Positions 37,785-50,529 are shown, numbered from the stretch's first letter. The stretch is 64,000 bases of DNA from Archivesica marissinica (GCA_014843695.1 CM026403.1:45285645-45349644); one strand, 5' to 3'. The notes: generated by a model not told the origin, from the letters alone. A program made the numbers and translations.

Positions 37785-39662
37785 ATAATAGCTGATTCCT
37801 GTCGCCATGTGTGCAACAAAGGTCTGCAGCACAAATATCAATAGCTGAAGCCTGTCGCCATGGGTGTAACAACGGTCTGCAGCACAAATATTAATAGCTG
37901 AAGCCTGTCGCCATGGGTGCAACAAAGGTCTGCAGCACAAATAGCAATAGCTGAAGCCTGTCGCCATGGGTGCAACAAAGGTCTGCAGCACAAATATCAA
38001 TAGCTGATTCATGTCGCCATGTGTGCAACAAAGGTCTGCAGCACAAATATCAATAGCTAATAGTTGAATGTTGTCGCCATGGGTGCAACAAAGGTCTGCA
38101 GCAAATATCAATAGCTAATAGTTGAATGTTGTCGCCATGGGTGCAACAAAGGTCTGCAGCACAAATATCAATAGCTAATAGTTGAATGTTGTCGCCATGG
38201 GTGCAACAAAGGTCTGCAGCACAAATATCAATAGCTAATAGTTGAATGTTGTCGCCATGGGTGCAACAAAGGTCTGCAGCACAAATATCAATAGCTAATA
38301 GTTGAATGTTGTCGCCATGGGTGCAACAAAGGTCTGCAGCACACATATCAATAGCTGAAGCTTGTCGCCATGGGTGCAACAATGGTCTGCAGCACACATA
38401 TCAATAGCTGAAGCTTGTCGCCATGGGTACAACAAAGGTCTGCAGCACACATATCAATAGCTGAAGCATGTCGCCATGTGTGCAACAAAGGTCTGTAGCA
38501 CAAATATCAATAGCTGAAGCCTGTCGCCATGGGTGCAACAAAGGTCTGTAGCACACATATCAATAGCTGAAGCCTGTCGCCATGGGTGCAACAAAGGTCT
38601 GTAGCACACATATCAATAGCTGAAGCCTGTCGCCATGGGGCAACAAAGGTCTGTAGCACACATATCAATAGCTGAAGCCTGTCGCTATGGGTGCAACAAA
38701 GGTCTGCAGCACAAATATCAATAGCTGAAGCCTGTCGCCATGGGTGCAACAAAGGTCTGCAGCACAAAATCAATAGCTGAAGCCTGTCGCCATGGGTGCA
38801 ACAAAGGTCTGTAGCACACATATCAATAGCTAAAGCATATCGCCATGGGTGCAACAAAGGTCTGCAGCACAAATATCAATAGCTAAAGCATGTCGCCATG
38901 GGTGCAACAAAGGTCTGCAGCACACATATCAATAGCTGAAGCTTGTCGCCATGGGTGCAACAAAGGTCTGCAGCACACATATCAATAGCTGAAGCCTGTC
39001 GCCATGGGTGCAACAAAGGTCTGCAGCACAAATATCAATAGCTAAAGCATGTCGCCATGGGTGCAACAAATGTCTGCAGCACACATATCAATAGCTGAAG
39101 CTTGTCGCCATGGGTGCAACAAAGGTCTGCAGCACACATATCAATAGCTGAAGCTTGTCGCCATGGGTGCAACAAAGGTCTGTAGCACACATATCAATAG
39201 CTGAAGCCTGTCGCCATGGGTGCAACAACGGTCTGCAGCACACATATCAATAGCTGAAGCCTGTCGCCATGGGTGCAACAACGGTCTGCAGCACACATAT
39301 CAATAGCTGAAGCCTGTCGCCAGGGTGCAACAACGGTCTGCAGCACAAATATCAATAGCTAATAGTTGAATGTTGTCGCCATGGGTGCAACAAAGGTCTG
39401 CAGCACACATATCAATAGCTAATAGTTGAATGTTGTCGCCATGGGTGCAACAACGGTCTGCAGCACAAATATCAATAGCTAATAGTTGAATGTTGTCGCC
39501 ATGGGTGCAACAACGGTCTGCAGCACACATATCAATAGCTGAAGCCTGTCGCCATGGGTGCAACAACGGTCTGCAGCACACATATCAATAGCTGAAGCCT
39601 GTCGCCATGGGTGCAACAACGGTCTGCAGCACAAATATCAATAGCTAATAGTTGAATGTTGT
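37785..39662. repeat. Minisatellite of 50- and 59-bp units, about 35 copies
   Basis: Units contain CGCCATGGGTGCAACAAAGG and TCTGCAGCACAAATATCAAT. Two length variants are interspersed, one with GCTGAAGCCTGT and one with GCTAATAGTTGAATGTT. Confidence 0.95.
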
Positions 39663-39774
39663 CGTATACAAAATGTCAAATAATGTTTAAAACAATAATA
39701 AAAATGTCGAGGTTTGAATATCAATGTAGGGTCAAATTTCGTATAATATCTTGTGCTACCTAAAGTCTACGCAA

Positions 39775-42290
39775 CGACTGCAAGGTTTATTGACTGGTTT
39801 CGATCATGAATAATATACGCAACGACTGCTACGTGTATTGACTGGTTTCCGATCATGAATAATATACGCAACGACTGCTACGTTTATAGACTGGTTTCCG
39901 ATCATGAATAATATACGCAACGACTGCTACGTTTATAGACTGGTTTCCGATCATGAATAATATACGCAACGACTGCTACGTTTATAGACTGGTTTCCGAT
40001 CATGAATAATATACGCAACGACTGCTACGTTTATAGACTGGTTTCCGATCATGAATAATATACGCAACGACTGCTACGTTTATAGACTGGTTTCCGATCA
40101 TGAATAATATACGCAACGACTGCTACGTTTATAGACTGGTTTCCGATCATGAATAATATACGCAACGACTGCTACGTTTATAGACTGGTTTCCGATCATG
40201 AATAATATACGCAACGACTGCTACGTTTATAGACTGGTTTCCGATCATGAATAATATACGCAACGACTGCTACGTTTATAGACTGGTTTCCGATCATGAA
40301 TAATATACGCAACGACTGCTACGTTTATAGACTGGTTTCCGATCATGAATAATATACGCNNNNNNNNNNNNNNNNNNNNNNNNNNNNNNNNNNNNNNNNN
40401 NNNNNNNNNNNNNNNNNNNNNNNNNNNNNNNNNNNNNNNNNNNNNNNNNNNNNNNNNNNNNNNNNNNNNNNNNNNNNNNNNNNNNNNNNNNNNNNNNNNN
40501 NNNNNNNNNNNNNNNNNNNNNNNNNNNNNNNNNNNNNNNNNNNNNNNNNNNNNNNNNNNNNNNNNNNNNNNNNNNNNNNNNNNNNNNNNNNNNNNNNNNN
40601 NNNNNNNNNNNNNNNNNNNNNNNNNNNNNNNNNNNNNNNNNNNNNNNNNNNNNNNNNNNNNNNNNNNNNNNNNNNNNNNNNNNNNNNNNNNNNNNNNNNN
40701 NNNNNNNNNNNNNNNNNNNNNNNNNNNNNNNNNNNNNNNNNNNNNNNNNNNNNNNNNNNNNNNNNNNNNNNNNNNNNNNNNNNNNNNNNNNNNNNNNNNN
40801 NNNNNNNNNNNNNNNNNNNNNNNNNNNNNNNNNNNNNNNNNNNNNNNNNNNNNNNNNNNNNNNNNNNNNNNNNNNNNNNNNNNNNNNNNNNNNNNNNNNN
40901 NNNNNNNNNNNNNNNNNNNNNNNNNNNNNNNNNNNNNNNNNNNNNNNNNNNNNNNNNNNNNNNNNNNNNNNNNNNNNNNNNNNNNNNNNNNNNNNNNNNN
41001 NNNNNNNNNNNNNNNNNNNNNNNNNNNNNNNNNNNNNNNNNNNNNNNNNNNNNNNNNNNNNNNNNNNNNNNNNNNNNNNNNNNNNNNNNNNNNNNNNNNN
41101 NNNNNNNNNNNNNNNNNNNNNNNNNNNNNNNNNNNNNNNNNNNNNNNNNNNNNNNNNNNNNNNNNNNNNNNNNNNNNNNNNNNNNNNNNNNNNNNNNNNN
41201 NNNNNNNNNNNNNNNNNNNNNNNNNNNNNNNNNNNNNNNNNNNNNNNNNNNNNNNNNNNNNNNNNNNNNNNNNNNNNNNNNNNNNNNNNNNNNNNNNNNN
41301 NNNNNNNNNNNNNNNNNNNNNNNNNNNNNNNNNNNNNNNNNNNNNNNNNNNNNNNNNNNACGCAACGACTGCTACGTTTATAGACTGGTTTCCGATCATG
41401 AATAATATACGCAACGACTGCTACGTTTATAGACTGGTTTCCGATCATGAATAATATACGCAACGACTGCTACGTTTATAGACTGGTTTCCGATCATGAA
41501 TAATATACGCAACGACTGCTACGTTTATAGACTGGTTTCCGATCATGAATAATATACGCAACGACTGCTACGTTTATAGACTGGTTTCCGATCATGAATA
41601 ATATACGCAACGACTGCTACGTTTATAGACTGGTTTCCGATCATGAATAATATACGCAACGACTGCTACGTTTATAGACTGGTTTCCGATCATGAATAAT
41701 ATACGCAACGACTGCTACGTTTATAGACTGGTTTCCGATCATGAATAATATACGCAACGACTGCTACGTTTATAGACTGGTTTCCGATCATGAATAATAT
41801 ACGCAACGACTGCTACGTTTATAGACTGGTTTCCGATCATGAATAATATACGCAACGACTGCTACGTTTATTGACTGGTTTCGATCATGAATAATATACG
41901 CAACGACTGCTACGTTTATAGACTGGTTTCCGATCATGAATAATATACGCAACGACTGCTACGTTTATAGACTGGTTTCGATCATGAATAATATACGCAA
42001 CGACTGCTACGTTTATAGACTGGTTTCCGATCATGAATAATATACGCAACGACTGCTACGTTTATAGACTAGTTTCGATCATGAATAATATACGCAACGA
42101 CTGCTACGTTTATAGACTGGTTTCGATCATGAATAATATACGCAACGACTGCTACGTTTATAGACTGGTTTCGATCATGAATAATATACGCAACGACTGC
42201 TACGTTTATAGACTGGTTTCCGATCATGAATAATATACGCAACGATTGCTACGTTTATAGACTGGTTTCTGATCATGAATAATATACGCA
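39775..42290. repeat. Minisatellite, 49-bp unit, interrupted by a gap
   Basis: Units of GCAACGACTGCTACGTTTAT, AGACTGGTTTCCGATCATGA and ATAATATAC are almost identical. The array contains the gap at 40360-41359 and is abutted on the right by a Tc1-like transposon. Confidence 0.96.
40360..41359. other. Assembly gap of exactly 1000 N
   Basis: The placeholder gap lies inside the 49-bp array, with the same repeat on both sides. Confidence 0.99.
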
Positions 42291-42301
42291 ACTATGAAAT
42301 A

Positions 42302-43818
42302 TACCGAGTCAAAAAAGAAACGATACCTGGTGTTTATGTGTCTATACTGTCAACATTTATTAAGAAAATTCTTTGAAAATTCATAAGATGATAGTCCAAC
42401 ATGTTTGAAAGAGGAGCACATAAAGCACAATGAGCCTCCGAAACTGTCTGCTGCGTGATGACGTAATTCGTCGGACAGGGGTCTAATGGAGTTTTCACAC
42501 AGACGTCAATACCGAGTATGGGCACCATTTGCGTCTCTCAATGTAATGCACTGCCGTCGCATCGAACGGAAGAGTGTCTGAATCTCTTGCTGGTCAATAT
42601 TTGTCCACTCCTGACGCAAAACATCCCTCAGTTGGTTTAACGTTACCGGCTGACGTCGTCTGACGCGGCGGTCTAACGTATCCCACAAATGTTCTATGGG
42701 TGATAAGTCTGGTGACAAAGCAGGCCACGGCAGGGTTTCAATATTGTTCTGCTCCAATAATGTGGTAGAAATCCGAGCAGTATGACACCTGGCGTTGTCC
42801 TGTTGGAACAGTGTGACGTTTCTGTTGGCGTTAAAGAACGGCACAACAACTGGCGCAAGGATCTCATCACAGTACCGCTGGGCGTTTAGGTTCCCGTCCA
42901 CCACTAACAGTTCAGTGCGACTGCCGAAGGTGATACCGCCCCACGCCATAACGCTTCCGCGCCCGAACAGATCGACCTGACGTACACATGCGTCGGCGTA
43001 ACGTTCACCGCGTCTGCGATATACCCGCTCTCTGCCATCCGCTCGACGCAAACAGAACCGCGATTCATCGCTAAACATCACCGAATTCCACTGTAACCGA
43101 GTCCAGCGAGCACGTTCCGTCGTCCATTCCCGCCGTACGTCACGGTGACGTCGTGTCAGGATGGGTCCAACGTATGGCCGATAGGAACGAATGCCACGTT
43201 CACCGAGCCGGTTCCTGACTGTTTGTGCACTGATGCGATTGTTGGTCATCCCAGGAGTAATGGCAGCTGTGTGCGTAGCAGGTAGGAACCGGTCACGTAA
43301 ATGTGACGTCCGAATGTGACGGTCCTGTTCACGCGTCGTCACACGTGGTCGACCAGATCTTGGACGGTCGTCCACCGATCCATGTGTTCGATAACGTCGA
43401 AGTAGACGTGTTATCGTGATCCGCGTAACCCCGAGTCGATTTGCGACGTCACGCTGACGTAAACCGCCGTCAATCATGTCAATGGCACGCATTCTCTGAT
43501 TGCGGTTTAGCCTAGGCATTTTGTTAGAGGTAACAATGGGTATGTAAGGTGTTTTTCCTCGATGATAATGCAATACCAGTACAATAAACCGGTTTTCCGA
43601 TTTATACATGTGCAGGAAGTTGTCTTTGTTGAGGAGCACGTGCAAATCGGAAATTCGGCGTTCCAGGATTATCGGGTGTTTATTTACCTGTGTTTATGGT
43701 TGGCTGACGTTGCAATAAGATACCCGGTACTGATACGTAATAATATATTAAACCTTTCTATGGTTTTATCCGTTTTACGTCATTTTTAGTTTGGTATCGT
43801 TTCTTTTTTGACTCAGTA
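42302..43818 (-). mobile_element. Tc1-like DNA transposon, apparently complete
   Basis: The 26-bp terminal inverted repeats (TACCGAGTCAAAAAAG... at 42302-42327 and its complement at 43793-43818) match at 25 of 26 positions. Both ends are flanked by the TA target duplication (42300-42301 and 43819-43820). The 1517-bp element encodes an uninterrupted transposase. Confidence 0.93.
42506..43519 (-). CDS. Tc1-like transposase, DD34E
   Basis: This 337-residue transposase cuts and pastes its element at TA sites. The start MPRLNRNQRM at 43519 is chosen because Tc1 proteins begin with such a helix-turn-helix segment; the frame runs 42 residues further upstream but outside any conserved domain. Residues 1-110 hold the paired-type DNA-binding region, with the GRPR motif at 56-59. 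The catalytic triad is D151 (FSDESRF), D241 (FQQDNARCH) and E276 (LSPIEHLWD), with exactly 34 residues between the second D and E. No stop or frameshift is present and the length is normal for the family, so the protein may be functional. Confidence 0.95.
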   Translation of the reverse strand: MPRLNRNQRMRAIDMIDGGLRQRDVANRLGVTRITITRLLRRYRTHGSVDDRPRSGRPRVTTREQDRHIRTSHLRDRFLPATHTAAITPGMTNNRISAQTVRNRLGERGIRSYRPYVGPILTRRHRDVRREWTTERARWTRLQWNSVMFSDESRFCLRRADGRERVYRRRGERYADACVRQVDLFGRGSVMAWGGITFGSRTELLVVDGNLNAQRYCDEILAPVVVPFFNANRNVTLFQQDNARCHTARISTTLLEQNNIETLPWPALSPDLSPIEHLWDTLDRRVRRRQPVTLNQLRDVLRQEWTNIDQQEIQTLFRSMRRQCITLRDANGAHTRY

Positions 43819-43865
43819 TATATACAATTATTAAGGAACAAGTGGGAAAATGTAAGTCAAACTGA

Positions 43866-43894
<29 letters not shown>

Positions 43895-43898
<4 letters not shown>

Positions 43899-43988
43899 TG
43901 CTAATTTTATTAGGGTCAGACGGAGGATCGAACCTGCGATCCCTGGATTACCAGCCTAGCATGTTACCACTGGACTACAGATACGTCT
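43895..43988 (-). mobile_element. SINE family 2 tRNA-like head only
   Basis: GGTCAGACGGAGGATCGAAC and CCACTGGACTACAGATACGT match the tRNA-like head of family 2. A GTGTGTGCGTGC microsatellite precedes it. Confidence 0.6.
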
Positions 43989-43989
43989 A

Positions 43990-44364
43990 TAAATCAAATC
44001 AAATGGGCCGATATTCAACATATTATATATTTAACCACATGTAGTACGCTTCATTGCGCAACAGTTTGATTATTGATGATTTATATGCGCCGTTTACTCT
44101 AGATAGAGTACAGGTTTTGTTCTAATATATACTTGGACTTAACCTTCTTGGAGTATTTGGTTCAGCCTTACCATAGAGGGAGAAACATGTATTTACTATT
44201 AATCTCAATATATAAAAACTCAAATAAGCATACTTATAGTTTTGTTGGTATTCAAAACAAAATGTCAAACACAAATTTAACAATACACAAGTTTTGTTTT
44301 AAAACAAATTTAACAATATATAAGTTGTGTTCATGACGATGAATAAAAATAATAATCATAAAGC
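43990..44364. other. Intergenic sequence, nothing recognised
   Basis: AT-rich sequence with a small internal duplication of AACAAATTTAACAATA. Confidence 0.35.
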
Positions 44365-44528
44365 GTTAAACCACAGGAACTTGAAATTGTATCCATAAGC
44401 CACCAAAGGTCTCGTAACTCTATCCTAGGACACCCCCTCTATTAAAAAAAGAATAGAGGGTGTCCTAGGATAGAGTTACGAGACCGTTGGTGGCTTATGG
44501 ATACAATTTCAAGTTCCTGTGGTTTAAC
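44365..44528. mobile_element. 164-bp near-perfect palindrome (hairpin MITE)
   Basis: The arms of about 75 nt, GTTAAACCACAGGAACTTGA... and its complement, differ at only one substitution and one indel. They flank a loop of about 14 nt (ATTAAAAAAAGAAT). Confidence 0.85.
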
Positions 44529-44935
44529 ACAACTCCTCCTACCATTGCAAAATAAACATCATATTCCAGACGCCGCAAGCCAATACGTATAAGCATAACT
44601 GCCTGCATTATCTGCAACGTACACAGATATCCAGGCAACAGGATGCATATATTATTAGAGCATAAGGAGAATCTCACGTGCCTATAGTAAAGCTGTGTAG
44701 CATGCAATCAGTATGATTGCTTTTCTCTCATGGAAAGTGACACAGCCACTACATGTTCACGTGTAATTAAGCTTGACAATTAGTGATGACATTACATGTC
44801 TGCAAGTTTTGAACATTGCATTTGCATTACAGATCACCAACCCTCTTCAGTTCACTCGTATATTTCTGAGGATCTAAACATTTAAGTTATTTCATCAATT
44901 GAGAAAACGAGTTAATAATCAAGCTTAGTTGCATA
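44529..44935. other. Intergenic sequence, nothing recognised
   Basis: No gene, repeat or RNA recognised. Confidence 0.35.
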
Positions 44936-47470
44936 GTGTGGGACCACAGACTGTGTCGGTATACAGTGGTCATTGGTATGTCAGTGGTCAGTGTTTATCA
45001 GTGTACAATCTTACAGCGGTTATTGGTATGTCGGTGTGTATCAGTGTACACTTTTACAGTGGTCATTGGTATGTCAGTGGTCAGTGTGTATCAGTGTACA
45101 CTCTTACAGTGGTCAGTGTGTATCAGTGTACACTCCTACAGTGATCAGTGTACAATCTTACAGCGGTCATTGGTATGTCAGTGGTCAGTGTGTATCAGTG
45201 TACACTCTTACAGTGGTCAGTGTGTATCAGTGTACACTCTTACAGTGGTCAGTATACAATCTTACAGTTGTCAGTGTGTATCAGTGTACACTCTTACAGT
45301 GGTCAGTATACAATCTTACAGTTGTCAGTGTGTATCAGTGTACACTCTTACAGTGGTTATTGTATTTTAGTGTACACTCTTACGGTGGTTATTGGTATGT
45401 CAGTGTGTATCAGTGTACAATCTTACAGTGGTCAGTGTGTATCAGTGTACACTCTTACAGTGGTCAGTGTGTATCAGTGTACAATCTTACAGTGGTCAGT
45501 ATACAATCTTACAGTTGTCAGTGTGTATCAGTGTACACTCTTACGGTGGTTATTGGTATGTCAGTGTGTATCAGTGTACACTCCTACAGTGGTCAGTGTG
45601 TATCAGTGTACACTCATACAGTGGTCAGTATACAATCTTACAGTTGTCAGTGTGTATCAGTGTACAATCTTACGGTGGTTATTGGTATGTCAGTGTGTAT
45701 CAGTGTACAATCTTACGGTGGTTATTGGTATGTCAGTGTGTATCAGTGTACACTCTTACGGTGGTTATTGGTATGTCAGTGTGTATCAGTGTACACTCTT
45801 ACGGTGGTTATTGGTATGTCAGTGTGTATCAGTGTACAATCTTACAGTGGTTATTGGTATGTCAGTGGTCAGTATGTATCAGTGCACACTCTTACAGTGG
45901 TCAGTGTGTATCAGTGTACACTCTTACAGTGGTCAGTGTGTATCAGTGCACACACTTACAGTGGTCAGTGTGTATCAGTGTACACTCTTACAGTGGTCAG
46001 TGTGTATCAGTACACACTCTTACAGTGGTCAGTGTGTATCAGTGTACACTCTTACAGTGGTTATTGTGTATCAGTGTACACTCTTACAGTGGTCAGTGTG
46101 TATCAGTGCACACTCTTACAGTGGTTATTGTGTATCAGTGTACAATCTTACAGTGGTTATTGTGTATCAGTGTACACTCTTACAGTGGTCAGGGTACAAT
46201 CTTACAGTGTTCATTGTATGTCAGTGGTCAGTATGTATCAGTGCACACTCTTACAGTGGTTATTGTATATCAGTGTACACTCGTACAGTGGTCAGTGTGT
46301 ATCAGTGCACACCCCTACAATGGTCAGTGTACACTCTTACAGTTGTCATTGGTATGTCAGTGGTCAGTGTGTATCAGTGCACACTCTTACAGTGGTCATT
46401 GGTATGTCAGTAGTCAGTGTGTATCAGTGTACACTCGTACAGTGGTCAGTGTGTATCAGTGCACACCCCTACAATGGTCAGTGTACAATCTTACAGCGGT
46501 CATTGGTATGTCAGTGGTCAGTGTGTATCAGTGTACACTCCTACAGTGGTCAGTGTACAATCTTACAGTTGTCATTGATATGCTAGTGGTCAGTGTGTAT
46601 CAGTGCATACTCTTACAGTGGTTATTGTATATCAGTGTATAATCTTACAGTGGTCATTGGTATGTCAGTGGTCAGTGTGTATCAGTGTGTATCAGTGTAC
46701 AATCTTACAGTTGTCATTGGTATGTCAGTAGTCAGTGTGTATCAGTGTACACTCTTACAGTGGTTATTGTATATCAGTGTGCAATCTTACAGTGCTCGGT
46801 GTACAATCTTACAGTGGTCATTGGTATGTCAGTGGTCAGTGTGTATCAGTGCACACTCTTACAGTGGTTATTGTATATCAGTGTGCAATCTTACAGTGCT
46901 CGGTGTACAATCTTACAGTGCTCGGTGTACAATCTTACAGTGGTCATTGGTATGTCAGTGGTCAGTGTGTATCAGTGCACACTCTTACAGTGGTTATTGT
47001 ATATCAGTGTACAATCTTACAGTGGTCATTGGTATGTCAGTGGTCAGTCTGTATCAGTGTACAATCTTACAGTGGTCATTGGTATGTCAGTGGTCAGTGT
47101 GTATCAGTGCACACTCTTACAGTTGTCAATGTGTATCAGTGTACAATCTTACAGCAGTCAGTCTGTATCAGTGTACAATCTTACAGTGGTCAGTCTGTAT
47201 AAGTGTACACGTAAAATCTTACAGTGGTCAGCCTGTATCAGTTTACACTCTTACAGCGGGCAGTCTGCATCAGTGTACAATCTTACAGTGGTCAGTCTGT
47301 ATAAGTGTACAATCTTACAGTGGTCAGCCTGTATCAGTGTACGATCTTACAGCGGTCAGTCTGTGGCAGTGTACAGTCTTACAGCGATCAGTCTGTATCA
47401 GTGTACAATCTTACAGCGGTCAGCCTGTGGCAGTGTACAATCTTACAGCGATCAGTCTGTGGCAGTGTGT
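44936..47470. repeat. Complex minisatellite with GTGTATCAGTGTACACTCTT units
   Basis: Units of about 29-35 bp alternate with longer variants carrying GGTCATTGGTATGTCAGTG. Over 70 units are present. The long frames in all three plus-strand phases are artefacts. Confidence 0.95.
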
Positions 47471-47564
47471 ATGCATGACGACTGTCTTGGTACAACGGAA
47501 TCTCACCAATGGCCGATCAGCATTTTAGAAAACTTGACATGCATGTGATATGCGATCAGTAAGA

Positions 47565-47632
47565 AATGGGGGGATCTCCTGGGGGGGGGTCTCCTGGGGG
47601 GGGGGGTCTCCTGGGGGGGGGGGTCTCCATGT
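47565..47632. repeat. G-run repeat
   Basis: Three copies of a run of 8-12 G followed by TCTCCT. It is a likely G-quadruplex former and a likely site of sequencing length error. Confidence 0.85.
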
Positions 47633-47704
47633 ACAAGTATGCATATCCATGCAATCACATTTTTCAAACACGATAGTACTCTAAATGGCTCCATATTAAA
47701 CACA

Positions 47705-47825
47705 ATGTTTAAGCTTAAACTTTATTTATTTTACAACGAATGCGAACAACTTATGTTACTCACTCTAAAAGCGTATAATTATGTGGTCATTCGTGTGGGA
47801 GGAAAACGGAGTACCCGGAGAAATC
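47705..47825 (-). mobile_element. SINE family 3 fragment leading into an array
   Basis: It has the SINE tail (TTTATTTATTTTACAACGAA) and body (GTGTGGGAGG, AGTACCCGGAGAAA), then passes without a break into the 21-bp array. The tRNA head is lost. Confidence 0.7.
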
Positions 47826-48790
47826 ATCGTGTCTGTCATCGTCGAGTCATGCTATATCATCGTCGTGTCATGCTATATCATCGTCGTGTCATGCTATATC
47901 ATCGTCGTGTCTATCATCGTCGTGTCAGGCTATATCATCGTCGTGTCGTGCTATATCATCGTCGTGTCATGCTATATCATCGTCGTGTCAGGCTATATCA
48001 TCGTCGTGTCGTGCTATATCATCGTCGTGTCATGCTATATCATCGTCGTGTCATGCTATATCATCGTCGTGTCATGCTATATCATCGTCGTGTCATGCTA
48101 TATCATCGTCGTGTATATCATCGTCGTGTTTATCATCGTCGTGTCATGCTATATCATCGTCGTGTCGTGCTATATCATCGTCGTGTCATGCTATATCATC
48201 GTCGTGTCATGCTATATCATCGTCGTGTCATGCTATATCATCGTCGTGTCATGCTATATCATCGTCGTGTATATCATCGTCGTGTCATGCTATATCATCG
48301 TCGTGTCATGCTATATCATCGTCGTGTCTATCATCGTCGTGTCTATCATCGTCGAGTCATGCTATATCATCGTCGTGTCATGCTATATCATCGTCGTGTC
48401 TATCATCGTCGTGTCTATCATCGTCGTGTCATGCTATATCATCGTCGTGTCTATCATCGTCGTGTCTATCATCGTCGTGTCATGCTATATCATCGTCGTG
48501 TCTATCATCGTCGTGTCTATCATCGTCGAGTCATGCTATTATCATCGTCGTGTCATGCTATATCATCGTCGTGTCTATCATCGTCGTGTCATGCTATATC
48601 ATCGTCGTGTCATGCTATATCATCGTCGTGTCAGGCTATATCATCGTCGTGTCATGCTATGTCATCGCCGTGTCCTGCTATAGCATCGCCGTGTCCTGCT
48701 ATAGCATCGCCTCGCCGTGTCCTGCTATAGCATCGTCGTGTCTATCATCGTCGTGTCTATGATCGTCGTGTCTCTATGATCGTCGTGTCT
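47826..48790. repeat. Minisatellite, 21-bp unit with 12-bp variants
   Basis: The unit TATATCATCGTCGTGTCATGC is mixed with shorter TATCATCGTCGTGTC units. About 50 units. Confidence 0.95.
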
Positions 48791-49360
48791 ATCATCATCA
48801 TCATCGTTTCAACGCGAATTGCGCCGCTTTAGAAATTTTCAAAACAAATTGAAAATGCTACGAAATCTCTTTGACGTACATTTTTGCCGAATAAACCTAC
48901 ACGTTAGTGGAAACACATGTTATTGATAATGTTATTCACAGTTAAAACTCTCCCGTCGAAGATTTTTTTTTGTTGCTGACAGAACCCGTGTCCTAGTATG
49001 GAAATGTGACCTGCTATGGCCAATGTCTTTGGCAATTGTTTGCAAAGTATACATGCATGCAGCTTAAAGTTGTGTTTTATTTGAAGAACAATATAAAGAC
49101 TCGGGATAGGCGTTATATTTGGACAGATTTGTACACACTTGTTTCAGATAGGGCCATTTTACTGATCGATGCGAAATTTGACATCCCACAGAGTAGAATC
49201 CCTGTACTTAAATATATATACTATTACCCCCAAACGTGCGAATCCCTGTGGTCCAACACGTTAACGTTATTATTGCGTCATTGACATTCCTTTTAACTGA
49301 GGACGATGTCAGGGGAGGTAACTAGAGCCACATAGTGGGCCTAGTTGAGACCCAACAACA
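48791..49360. other. Intergenic sequence, no gene recognised
   Basis: An open frame at 49006-49284 has no recognisable motif. I see no splice or family evidence for a gene. Confidence 0.35.
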
Positions 49361-49364
49361 CTAT

Positions 49365-49580
49365 GCATTCCGAATGTAAACAAGTGCGGACGATGCGTTC
49401 CGACCGACTCGGAAAGTCCTACTTTCGGTTTCGAGTTTGTTTTATCGCAAATAAAAACACTGTTTACTAATTGAACATAATTAATTTATGCAAAGTATAA
49501 TGTAAGAATGCGTAGCAGCATTGCTACCCATATGTAAAATTTGAATTTTTCAAATATCTTTCATACGATATTGGGCTGCT
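49365..49580. repeat. Dispersed repeat, inverse of 13900-14110
   Basis: It contains GGAAAGTCCTACTTTCGGTT, GACGATGCGTTCCGA and GCAGCATTGCTACCC, matching the reverse complement of the copy in PRODH intron 5. Confidence 0.7.
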
Positions 49581-49734
49581 TTAAACATAACTGTTCAACA
49601 TGCCCAGTAACAAAACACGATGCTATTAAAGCCGAAGTGTGTACGTTAGTGTGACGACTATTAAACCTGGAACCTGTGTATGATGGAAGCTTTGTCAAAT
49701 GTTATGTGTTTGTTGTGGGTTTTTTAAGTCGTTT

Positions 49735-49945
49735 AGGTAATATGGCAACTGTCCAGCTATTATTGGTGGAGGAAGATCCCGGGTGCCCATGCGGTGCAGT
49801 ATTACAGGCACGGACTAGCACCCGGGTAGAACCACTGACCTACTGCAAGCCAACTGGATAGCTTCTTCACATGAAATAATTCGACACCCCCAGTGGGATT
49901 TGAACCTACAACGGTGAGAGGAAAGTAATATGACGTCGGCCAAAA
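49735..49945 (-). mobile_element. tRNA-derived SINE, family 5
   Basis: It has the same order of blocks as the copy at 5205: ATATGGCAACTGTCCAGCT, GCACCCGGGTAGAACC, and a B-box-like GGTTCAAATCCC near 49915. Confidence 0.68.
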
Positions 49946-50529
49946 TCGGATGTTTGCTAAATGAACAAGACAATCTATTCTCGGCATATCAACAGTTAGT
50001 ATACTAGCGAATATACGTGGCTTAGCGTGCATTAGATCCTCCATACTGATTTACAGGTACATGTATACATATCAGTGCATGTATAAAACACATAGAGCAG
50101 TGTATTCAGTAAAGTACAAACTGTTAAACCATGTATAAACCAATAAAGCATACATACCAATCGACTGTCTGCTTGCTACCTCCAGGAACCTAGATAGTCA
50201 AACGTTACTGCTACATCGATCAGCTTATCAGGTAGTAGAACATGCGATTACCTCTCGCGCGTTGATAATGTATTAATACTCTAAACTGTGCGTTAAAAAC
50301 AAATAATTCTATTGAAATATGAAACATTTGATAAATCCCTCAACAAAAAACAGTCGCCGATCAATTTAAACGTATCGACCCGAGTCAAGGTCGTAGCAGT
50401 TGTAGAGGTGTGAATGAATTGTGGAATTTCATTGGTTGTTTCATTGTAGACGATTCGTGATTAGTCAATGGAAAATGATAATAAAACCACGTGTAAACAA
50501 TGTTTGTAAAGGAGTGAACTGTGTCTGTT
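49946..50529. other. Intergenic sequence, nothing recognised
   Basis: No gene or repeat recognised. Confidence 0.35.

Noticed and set aside
37785..39662. Possible exon-boundary origin for the 50/59-bp array (CTGCAG on the minus strand)
   Set aside because: No adjacent exon could be recognised, so I treat it as an ordinary minisatellite.
42506..43645. Upstream start for the transposase adding 42 residues
   Set aside because: The extension has no conserved domain, and the internal ATG at 43519 gives the normal Tc1 N-terminus and length.
44936..47548. Several 280-540 codon frames with SVYQCTLLQW repeats
   Set aside because: Overlapping frames in all phases of a minisatellite, so no evidence of coding.
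47639..48762. Frames with YHRRVML or SCYIIVV repeats
   Set aside because: Artefact of a 21-bp unit array downstream of a SINE fragment.
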